From Candidatus Bathyarchaeota archaeon (GTDB lineage: Archaea > Thermoproteota > Bathyarchaeia > 40CM-2-53-6 > FEN-987), in contig PMBQ01000428.1 of assembly GCA_003152955.1 (NCBI GenBank), forward strand, positions 1 through 5,655: a stretch of DNA of 5,655 nt. Reading direction: 5' to 3'. The notes under the pieces were generated by a model. That model had not been told where the DNA came from. It worked only from the letters and a program-made list of their open reading frames with translations, and ran no database searches. Position 1 is the stretch's first letter. Each line of letters opens with the position of its first letter. Shown in pieces: positions 1 to 4,221 of this stretch. The position numbers and the translations under genes were made by a program.

Positions 1-444
1 ACAAACCTGATAGCGCTGATCGCTTTTCTTGATCGGAAAGGCTCGCGCTTCCTCCAGCACAAACTCATACCCGCCGCAGGGTTCTCGGCGAACCTGTTCA
101 TGTTGGCCGCAGTGGTCTACCTGAGCCTCGAAGCGGGCGGCACAACATCCACGGACACCATGGTTGCGCTAAGCATGGTAATGCTTTGGATCGCTGTGGG
201 TACAGGCTACTACGTCATCAACAGGCGACGGCGCGGATATCCTCTGCTCATGGATGCAGCGTTTCAATCGCCCAACTACGTGTGCGGCTGCAGCCGCGAG
301 CAAGGGTGCAGTTGCCTCCTGCTCGAACAACTACAGGGCTTGACAAATCAGGTATCCATTATGTTCAAGAAGCAAAAGCTTAGCGTCATGCAAACTCAAC
401 AGCTCAGAACCGCGGCGCAGGAAGAACTGAACAAGTTAGGTTGA
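1..444 (+). CDS. APC-superfamily amino-acid permease, C-terminal part (5' end outside window)
   Basis: The frame is open from base 1 to the TGA at 442-444, giving the last 147 residues of a larger membrane protein; the ATG at 100 is internal. Two hydrophobic segments are clear, at about residues 22-43 (beginning LIPAAGF) and 55-73 (containing MLWIAVGTGYY), with the end of another at residues 1-10. The second is followed by NRRRRGYPLL, a positively charged cytosolic boundary. This layout, and the phrases around H-K-L-I-P and W-x-x-x-G-x-x-Y-Y, resemble the last helices of APC amino-acid permeases, which exchange or import amino acids across the cytoplasmic membrane. The roughly 65-residue tail is long and carries C95, C97, C103 and C105 (CxCx5CxC), then a charged, Gln-rich end; I do not recognise the tail. 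A RAM-domain gene follows in the same frame. The family call rests on a short partial sequence and is moderately sure; the substrate is unknown. Confidence 0.65.
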   Translation, partial: TNLIALIAFLDRKGSRFLQHKLIPAAGFSANLFMLAAVVYLSLEAGGTTSTDTMVALSMVMLWIAVGTGYYVINRRRRGYPLLMDAAFQSPNYVCGCSREQGCSCLLLEQLQGLTNQVSIMFKKQKLSVMQTQQLRTAAQEELNKLG

Positions 445-453
445 AGATCAAAA

Positions 454-717
454 TTGACACGGCTTCTCGCTTTCGTAGACATTCTTGTGGATTCACACTC
501 CAAAACCGAAGTTGTAACCGCTCTAACCAAGTTGCCGAACATTGAAGAGCTCTACGAGGTGACGGGCAACTCAGACATCGTGTCACTCGTATCAGGGACG
601 GACATGGATGAGATTCGAGACTTACTGAAGAACAGTATTCTAAAAATACCGGGCATAAGGAACACCTTAACCTCCATCGTTCTGGACGCACCCAAGACTA
701 TCAGGACGAGTCAATAG
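454..717 (+). CDS. Stand-alone Lrp/AsnC ligand-binding (RAM) domain protein
   Basis: An 87-residue protein that is entirely one AsnC-type effector-binding domain (beta-alpha-beta-beta-alpha-beta fold), with no helix-turn-helix. Visible elements are a first strand LLAFVDILVD, helix with EVVTALTKLPNIEEL, the strand YEVTGNSDIVSLV, a second helix DMDEIRDLLKNSI, and a last strand preceded by the typical IPGIRNTLTSIVL. Domains of this family form dimers and higher rings that bind amino acids or similar small molecules, and in archaea they also occur without DNA-binding parts. TTG at 454 is the only sensible start and places the first strand correctly; the ribosome-binding site is weak (AGGT about 12 nt upstream). 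The gene begins 9 nt after the permease stop and in the same frame, so it is probably translated with the permease and may report on its substrate. It is more diverged than the two RAM genes on the minus strand. Direct sensing of the permease substrate is inference. Confidence 0.87.
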   Translation: MTRLLAFVDILVDSHSKTEVVTALTKLPNIEELYEVTGNSDIVSLVSGTDMDEIRDLLKNSILKIPGIRNTLTSIVLDAPKTIRTSQ

Positions 718-817
718 CTGTCGACATCTCCGTTGACCGCCCAATCACTACCAGACCGCATAATCCCACAAAAAGATCATTTTGCGAGCGTAGCGAGCTT
801 TCGTTGAAAAGTGTGTG

Positions 818-852
818 TGGTACTAATGGTGCGCACGATATGCCCAGTACCA
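818..852. repeat. Inverted repeat between convergent genes
   Basis: TGGTACT at 818-824 and AGTACCA at 846-852 are perfect inverted copies separated by 21 nt. The spacer contains the palindrome GTGCGCAC (829-836). The repeat lies between the ends of the converging genes at 717 and 959, so it could form a hairpin in transcripts from either side. No T-run follows directly. The nearest plus-strand T-rich tract is TTATTTTT at 953-960, and the nearest minus-strand one corresponds to AAAAAG at 771-776. A role in ending or separating the two transcripts is possible but unproven, and arms of this length can occur by chance. Confidence 0.25.
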
Positions 853-958
853 TCAGAAGATCGCTCTCTGTCAGGCGAAGGATAACAACCGAACCGCGAC
901 TTCAGTACTGATACTGCCAAACTGTCCTTGGCGTAACTAGTGCGTTCGAATGTTATTT

Positions 959-1318
959 TTAGAATTTGAATCCGCAAAAGTGACAGAACGTCGCTCCTAC
1001 CTCGACAAGGTTATTGCAACTCGGGCAGTGGTATGAAATTACACTTGGAGCCTTCTCAGCTTTCTCTCGTTTCTCCTCTCGTGGGGGGTAGAAAAGCGCA
1101 AGCAAGGTTTCCGTGGCGACTACGTTTGGATGTTTTTCGATGACATCGTAGATGATTTTGGAAAGATGCTGCAAGTCATCTGCCTTAACCACAAGAACTG
1201 CATCATATCCTCCTAGGACGCTGTGCGCCATCTGAACCCCTCTGATTAGCCTTGAGCCAACAATCTCCTTCGACGTGCCAGGTTTCATCTTGACCAACAC
1301 GTATGCTACTACAGCCAT
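959..1318 (-). CDS. RAM (Lrp/AsnC ligand-binding) domain protein with C-terminal zinc ribbon
   Basis: A 119-residue, two-domain protein. Residues 2-77 form an AsnC-type ligand-binding domain (AYVLVKMKPGTS at the first strand, GGYDAVLVV in the core hairpin, DVIEKHPNVVATET before the last strand). Residues 78-95 are a charged linker rich in Lys and Glu. Residues 98-117 form a compact zinc ribbon with C98, C101, C112 and C115 (CPSC...CHFC), followed by GF and two further residues. There is no helix-turn-helix. The start chosen is ATG 1318: it comes one base after the stop of the upstream gene and has an AGGTG ribosome-binding site 6 nt ahead. The open frame runs nine codons further upstream, but those codons overlap the neighbour and precede the domain. 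It is the second gene of an operon with the paralogous RAM protein. The zinc ribbon could mediate contact with protein, RNA or DNA, so this may be a small-molecule-responsive adaptor; that role is inference. Confidence 0.9.
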   Translation of the reverse strand: MAVVAYVLVKMKPGTSKEIVGSRLIRGVQMAHSVLGGYDAVLVVKADDLQHLSKIIYDVIEKHPNVVATETLLALFYPPREEKREKAEKAPSVISYHCPSCNNLVEVGATFCHFCGFKF

Positions 1319-1319
1319 T

Positions 1320-1562
1320 TTATTCACCTGAAGGAAGTACAACACAGGTTTCAGTACGAATGGTATTGGGGTTCTTCTCTATGACCTGATAGAGTACGTC
1401 GCCAAACTCTTCAAGATCTTTCGCCTCAATCACCAGTATGACGTCAAAAGTGCCAAATACCGAATCTGCTGTGACAACGCTCTTCAGAAGCCTCTCTCTT
1501 AGAGATCTTATAACCTCTTCAGAAGTTCCCGGTTTCGTCTTAAGCAGAACGTAACCTCTCAT
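1320..1562 (-). CDS. Stand-alone Lrp/AsnC ligand-binding (RAM) domain protein, first gene of operon
   Basis: An 80-residue protein consisting of one AsnC-type effector-binding domain and no DNA-binding part. Key stretches are GYVLLKTKPGTSEEV at the N-terminus, FGTFDVILVIEAKDLEE in the middle and VIEKNPNTIRTET near the end. It aligns over its whole length with the next gene (shared YVL.K.KPGTS, the DSV/HSV..G.-[FY]-D core, VIEK.PN...TET), so the pair looks like an old tandem duplication and could form mixed dimers or rings. ATG 1562 is the start because the domain begins at once. No Shine-Dalgarno sequence lies at a useful distance (GGTGA is 12 nt away), but an AT-rich box is centred about 26 nt upstream, which suits a leaderless archaeal transcript. 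A perfect inverted repeat spans the promoter. The gene is separated by one base from the zinc-ribbon gene, so the two are very likely co-transcribed. The ligand is unknown. Confidence 0.9.
   Translation of the reverse strand: MRGYVLLKTKPGTSEEVIRSLRERLLKSVVTADSVFGTFDVILVIEAKDLEEFGDVLYQVIEKNPNTIRTETCVVLPSGE
1325..1329 (-). promoter_or_regulatory. Ribosome binding site deciding the start of the zinc-ribbon RAM gene
   Basis: Reads AGGTG on the minus strand, 6 nt before ATG 1318 and inside the end of the preceding gene. It favours ATG 1318 over the upstream in-frame ATG 1345, which has no such signal, and shows that the second gene is translated by its own initiation within the operon. Confidence 0.7.
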
Positions 1563-1565
1563 ACC

Positions 1566-1596
1566 AAGAGATAGTCACCAGACATAATTATCTCTT
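1566..1596. promoter_or_regulatory. Operator-like inverted repeat over the RAM operon promoter
   Basis: AAGAGATA (1566-1573) and TATCTCTT (1589-1596) are perfect 8-bp inverted copies. The 15-bp spacer puts the half-site centres 23 bp apart, close to two helical turns, so a dimeric protein could contact both on one face. One arm abuts the candidate TATA box and the other covers the predicted transcription start, a position suited to repression. Lrp/AsnC regulators commonly bind dyads of this type, but neither RAM protein of this operon has a DNA-binding domain, so any binding protein must come from elsewhere. A repeat of this length can also occur by chance in a window this size. Confidence 0.4.
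1583..1592 (-). promoter_or_regulatory. Candidate archaeal TATA box for the RAM operon
   Basis: Reads GATAATTATG on the minus strand, centred about 26 nt before ATG 1562. This is the spacing expected between a TATA box and the first base of a leaderless archaeal transcript. It lies within the inverted repeat at 1566-1596. The assignment rests only on composition and spacing. Confidence 0.4.
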
Positions 1597-1990
1597 CGCA
1601 AGACGCCACCCATCAACAGTATCGCACCGTAGGCTTGCGACCTTCTTGCCGTGCTCCCGCTGAGTCGATCTGTGGTAGAACAGCTATCTGGAGTTCACTT
1701 CGCTAGGATTCTTGCTGGCTTTGGCTTCATTCTGTCATTGTTCTTGAGTTTCAATTCATTCTCCGCATCTTTCGGCAAGTGACACGTGCACCCGCTGGAG
1801 AAACTGTGAGAGTTCGGGCCGAATCTCCTCCCTCTGACGCTTCGCGTATTCGCAGTTTCTTTGTTTGCGGGCCTCTTGGTGTGCAGACGCAGAATCCCGC
1901 AGACCCTGCGAGGATCGCGATCTGGGGAATATCGTACCTGGAGTGAGCGCCTATAAGGTTCCAAGCGGAACTGCAGATCAATGAAGACAA
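1597..1990. other. Gene-free stretch upstream of the aminotransferase
   Basis: I see no convincing gene here on either strand. Two open frames on the minus strand have unordered composition and overlap the aminotransferase start. Small structures near the right end are a hairpin CGCAG-ACC-CTGCG (1898-1910), the 10-bp palindrome GATCGCGATC (1913-1922) and a repeated GCAGAC. All lie just ahead of the candidate promoter of the aminotransferase and could be regulatory. No tRNA-like fold or T-run terminator was found. Confidence 0.5.
1952..1957 (+). promoter_or_regulatory. Candidate TATA box for the aminotransferase
   Basis: TATAAG is centred about 36 nt before the TTG start at 1991. Transcription from roughly 26 nt downstream would give a leader of only about 10 nt. 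There is no clear purine-rich BRE element in front of it, so support is weak. Confidence 0.3.
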
Positions 1991-3115
1991 TTGGTCGAGG
2001 ACAAAATTCGAATAGCTCAACCGTACAATGATCCGGAAATCGAGTCACTTGTGGTATCGGTACTACGCTCTGGCAGACTGGTTCAGGGCGCTTACGTTAG
2101 GAAATTTGAGGAAGAGATTGAGAAGTACATTGGATCGAAGCACGCCGTGGCCGTCAATTCGGGAACCGCTGCTATTCATACTGCGTTAGCTGCGGCAAAA
2201 AGCAGTACGACTACGAGTACACCGGAAGTAATAACCACACCACTCAGCTTCTCAGCAACTGCCAACGCGATAGTTCACGCTGGCTGCAAACCAGTCTTTG
2301 TGGACGTGGACGAAGAGACCTTCAACATTGACGACGGATTGATCGAATCGAAAATTAGTGAAAATACAATCGGTATAGAACCCGTCGACGTGTACGGTCT
2401 CCCTGCAAACCTTTTCGCAATAGGCTCAATCGCCCGGCTACATTCAATAGCCGTGATCGAGGACGCGGCTGAGGCTATAGGAGCGTCCTATCAGAAGAGA
2501 AAAGTGGGCAACATTTCAACCCTAACCTGTTTCAGTACGTACGCGACCAAGAACATGCATTCAGGAGAGGGGGGATTCGTAACGACCAATGACGATGCTT
2601 TAGACTCGTACATGCGCATTTTTCGTAATCAAGGACAGGTTTCGAAGTACAATCAAACGATCCTAGGGTACAATTATAGAATGCTCGAGATATCCGCTGC
2701 GACAGCATTAGTCCAGGTTCCGAAAATTGATGAGCTGAAAGAAAGAAGAAGAGCGCATGCGATCAGGCTCCTGGAAGATCTGAGCGGACTTGACTCTCTT
2801 GGCTTCCAGCGTGTAAGTGATCCCTTCGAACATGCTTGGTACATGTTTGCGGTAACCTTGGATGAGAAGAAGGCAAATATCAGCAGAGACAAACTCGTAT
2901 CGAAATTGAATGAGCAAGGAGTGGAGGCGGACATTGCATGGCCAAGACCCATCCACTTACAGCCCTACTATCAAGCGCACTACAACTTCAGAGAAGGCGA
3001 TTTTCCCAGAGCCGAGAGGATCTGCAAATCCGTCTTCCAGCTGCCAATCCAGCCAAACCTCTCAACCGCACAGATCGACAAAGTCATCTCAACAGTCAAG
3101 TCCTTGATCGAATAA
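1991..3115 (+). CDS. PLP-dependent DegT/DnrJ/EryC1/StrS family aminotransferase
   Basis: A complete 374-residue member of the family (usual length about 370-400) of fold-type I PLP enzymes. Most known members transaminate keto-sugar nucleotides for cell-surface glycans or natural products. Visible family marks are the N-terminal IAQPY, LRSGRLVQG at 26-33, NSGTAA at 56-61 (phosphate binding), the block TPLSFSATANAI followed by KPVFVDVDEETFNID (about 83-114), PVDVYGLP at 131-138, IEDAAEAIGA at 156-165 with D158 expected to bind the pyridine nitrogen, and ATKNMHSGEGG at 185-195 with K187 as the PLP Schiff-base lysine. The C-terminal half holds RPIHLQPYY (319-327). TTG 1991 is the only usable start, because a stop lies three codons upstream and the IAQPY block begins six residues in; its ribosome-binding site is poor. 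No sugar-nucleotide dehydratase, epimerase or glycosyltransferase is adjacent, so the substrate cannot be named. It stands alone between gene-poor stretches. The family call is very secure. Confidence 0.93.
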   Translation: MVEDKIRIAQPYNDPEIESLVVSVLRSGRLVQGAYVRKFEEEIEKYIGSKHAVAVNSGTAAIHTALAAAKSSTTTSTPEVITTPLSFSATANAIVHAGCKPVFVDVDEETFNIDDGLIESKISENTIGIEPVDVYGLPANLFAIGSIARLHSIAVIEDAAEAIGASYQKRKVGNISTLTCFSTYATKNMHSGEGGFVTTNDDALDSYMRIFRNQGQVSKYNQTILGYNYRMLEISAATALVQVPKIDELKERRRAHAIRLLEDLSGLDSLGFQRVSDPFEHAWYMFAVTLDEKKANISRDKLVSKLNEQGVEADIAWPRPIHLQPYYQAHYNFREGDFPRAERICKSVFQLPIQPNLSTAQIDKVISTVKSLIE

Positions 3116-3163
3116 AATGAACTTTCAAAATTACAATGCTCGCACCACTAAATGCACACACGA

Positions 3164-3176
3164 GAACTGACAGTTC
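3164..3176. repeat. 13-bp palindrome between aminotransferase and dodecin
   Basis: GAACTG-A-CAGTTC is a perfect 6+1+6 dyad. A one-base centre makes a tight RNA hairpin unlikely, so if it functions it is more likely a protein-binding site. It lies 48 nt after the aminotransferase stop and about 25 nt upstream of the candidate dodecin TATA box. Confidence 0.3.
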
Positions 3177-3198
3177 AGATTCTTAGTGCCACACAGAG

Positions 3199-3206
3199 AA
3201 ATATGG
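3199..3206 (+). promoter_or_regulatory. Candidate TATA box for dodecin
   Basis: AAATATGG is an AT-rich box about 50 nt before the dodecin start. Transcription starting some 26 nt downstream would leave a leader of about 20-25 nt carrying the Shine-Dalgarno sequence at 3238. The support is spacing and composition only. Confidence 0.3.
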
Positions 3207-3237
3207 GACATGAGTGATCATGAAACCGTTGGTCTGC

Positions 3238-3245
3238 GGAGGTGA
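3238..3245 (+). promoter_or_regulatory. Strong ribosome binding site deciding the dodecin start
   Basis: GGAGGTGA is a near-perfect anti-16S match ending 5 nt before TTG 3251. It overlaps the alternative in-frame GTG at 3242, which therefore cannot be its target. The ATG at 3246 is out of frame and too close. Confidence 0.8.
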
Positions 3246-3250
3246 ATGAT

Positions 3251-3451
3251 TTGGTTTGGAAAGTTATCGAGGTAGTTGGCGAATCGAAGGAGAGCTTTGC
3301 CGATGCCGTACGAAACGCAATTGATGAGGCAGCAAAAACCGTCAAGCAAATGCAATGGTTTGAAGCAACTTCATTCAGAGGAAACATTCAGGACGGTAAA
3401 GTGAGCCAATTCCAAGCAGTAGTGAAGATCGGATTCAAAATTGAACGCTAG
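3251..3451 (+). CDS. Dodecin (flavin-binding dodecameric protein)
   Basis: A 66-residue dodecin. The family forms hollow 12-subunit spheres in the cytoplasm that store or buffer riboflavin, lumichrome or FMN/FAD. The sequence runs through the expected beta-alpha-beta-beta fold: strand MVWKVIEVVG, helix ESFADAVRNAIDEAAKTV, strand QWFEATSFRG, the turn IQDGKVSQFQ and strand AVVKIGFKI. W36, the residue that stacks on the flavin ring in the Halobacterium protein, and Q55, which contacts the flavin there, are both at the same positions when counted from TTG 3251. The open frame begins at GTG 3242, but that codon is inside the Shine-Dalgarno sequence; TTG 3251 is correctly spaced and yields the usual MV-W/F-K beginning. 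The gene appears to be a single transcription unit, possibly with the tiny ORF at 3495. Family assignment is secure; which flavin it binds is not visible. Confidence 0.95.
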   Translation: MVWKVIEVVGESKESFADAVRNAIDEAAKTVKQMQWFEATSFRGNIQDGKVSQFQAVVKIGFKIER

Positions 3452-3494
3452 TCCTGATACACATCAGATGGCCACAATTCGGAGGAGCCTTCGG

Positions 3495-3563
3495 ATGCGC
3501 ACACAAGAGAATAGATCAGCTTCCGCCTACTCCACAGCGACTTCGGAGTTCTCATCTATTTAG
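3495..3563 (+). CDS. Possible 22-residue small ORF downstream of dodecin
   Basis: ATG 3495 opens 22 codons ending at TAG 3561-3563. It is preceded by GGAGGAG (3481-3487) with a 7-nt spacer, an excellent Shine-Dalgarno arrangement, and it starts 43 nt after the dodecin stop. The peptide starts MRTQENRSASAY and is rich in Ser and Thr, with no hydrophobic segment and no recognised motif. It is either a genuine small protein or leader peptide in the dodecin transcript, or a chance ORF behind a chance purine tract. The signal is the ribosome-binding site alone, so confidence is low. Confidence 0.25.
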   Translation: MRTQENRSASAYSTATSEFSSI

Positions 3564-3768
3564 CAAGAGCACAGACTCATCGGTCCGTCTGCAGGGTCAT
3601 ACATAGACTCTTGTCTTGAGGTCTAAATCATCCGAAAAAAGACCCGGGGGCATCTATTGGTGCGCACGCACATACGCGCAACTATCTCCTGTGTTTGTGG
3701 TTAGCAGAAGTACCCCTAAAAACCTCTAGTGCCGAACTGCGCTAAGAGAAATCTGGGCGTCAGCTCGA

Positions 3769-3776
3769 TTTATTTT
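3769..3776 (+). promoter_or_regulatory. Candidate TATA box for the cupin gene
   Basis: TTTATTTT, centred near 3772, is the only AT-rich box ahead of the cupin. Transcription about 26 nt downstream would start near 3798. That lies after ATG 3793 and before ATG 3814, and supports the later start. Confidence 0.4.
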
Positions 3777-3813
3777 CCACGTCCATCAGACTATGTTTGA
3801 TTCAGTGATTTCA

Positions 3814-4161
3814 ATGAGTCTTTACAGTTGGAGTAAGATTCCGACAGAGAAATTGACTGAAAAATTAGGGCGCAAATTCATCTCCGGCAAGAAGATTATG
3901 CTTGCCCAAATCTTCCTCAAGAAGGGCTGCGTGATCGCCGCACACTCTCACGAGAGTGAACAGATGACCTACATTCTAAGCGGCTCTCTGACGTTCCGTC
4001 TCCAAGACAAGGAGGTGACCCTGAACGAGGGTGATGTCCTTAACATCCCATCAGGAGTCGAGCATAGCGCGGTCGCCCTTGAGGATACACTAGATCTAGA
4101 CGCCTTCAGCCCGATAAGAGAGGACTGGTTGAAAGGGACGGACGACTACCTGCGCAAGTAA
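3814..4161 (+). CDS. Small single-domain cupin protein
   Basis: A 115-residue protein with one Cupin_2 beta-barrel. Motif 1 is G38-x5-H44-S-H46-x3-Q50-x6-G57, and motif 2 is G73-x5-P79-S-G81-x2-H84. H44, H46 and H84 with Q50 form the expected metal site, with Gln in the place of the usual Glu. The C-terminus (DLDAFSP.REDWL.GTD.YLR) recalls a widespread family of stand-alone small cupins of unknown substrate. An in-frame ATG at 3793 would add seven residues, but ATG 3814 gives the natural MSLYSWSKIP beginning and fits the candidate TATA box; the ribosome-binding site is weak either way. The gene is monocistronic and converges with the quinone oxidoreductase, 60 bp away. Such proteins may be dioxygenases, isomerases or sensors; the sequence does not decide. 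Confidence 0.9.
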   Translation: MSLYSWSKIPTEKLTEKLGRKFISGKKIMLAQIFLKKGCVIAAHSHESEQMTYILSGSLTFRLQDKEVTLNEGDVLNIPSGVEHSAVALEDTLDLDAFSPIREDWLKGTDDYLRK

Positions 4162-4221
4162 GAGATACTTTCCCACTCCATTTCTTTCAGTAGGTCAATT
4201 GAGGAGCCTGCCATCTAATGA

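Larger units (their letters stand above)
3452..3813. other. Gene-poor stretch between dodecin and cupin
   Basis: No sizeable gene is present. It contains one 22-codon ORF with a good ribosome-binding site (3495-3563, listed separately), an imperfect hairpin at 3604-3625 (TAGACTC pairing with GAG-TCTA across a bulged G, loop TTGTCTT), and near its end the AT-rich box ahead of the cupin. The hairpin is not followed by a T-run. No tRNA or other RNA gene was recognised. Confidence 0.5.

Noticed and set aside
442..444. TGA as a selenocysteine or recoded codon joining permease and RAM domain
   Set aside because: No SECIS-like structure was seen. The known archaeal selenoprotein users are lineages this window does not resemble. 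A plain stop is simpler.
827..837. TGGTGCGCACG repeated at 3658-3668
   Set aside because: An 11-base match between two distant places is expected a few times by chance in a window of this length.
936..960. GTTCGAAT resembling a tRNA T-loop
   Set aside because: The flanking bases do not form a T-arm stem, and no acceptor, D-arm or anticodon arm is present.
1655..1700. GTGGTAGAACAG resembling a tRNA D-arm
   Set aside because: It folds as a short CTGT/ACAG hairpin, but no anticodon or T-arm follows.
1756..1896. A third minus-strand reading giving a charged, helix-like stretch of about 46 residues
   Set aside because: It has no usable ATG, GTG or TTG start and a stop shortly upstream. It could be a gene relic, but nothing recognisable supports it.
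1695..2048. Two overlapping minus-strand open frames (1695-2048 and 1751-2020)
   Set aside because: Unordered composition, no recognisable domain, no ribosome-binding site, and starts inside the aminotransferase gene.
2674..3120. Open frames on both strands inside the aminotransferase
   Set aside because: They are shadows of a well-supported coding frame with conserved family motifs.
3246..3248. ATG just after the dodecin ribosome-binding site
   Set aside because: It is out of frame with dodecin and overlaps the end of the ribosome-binding site.
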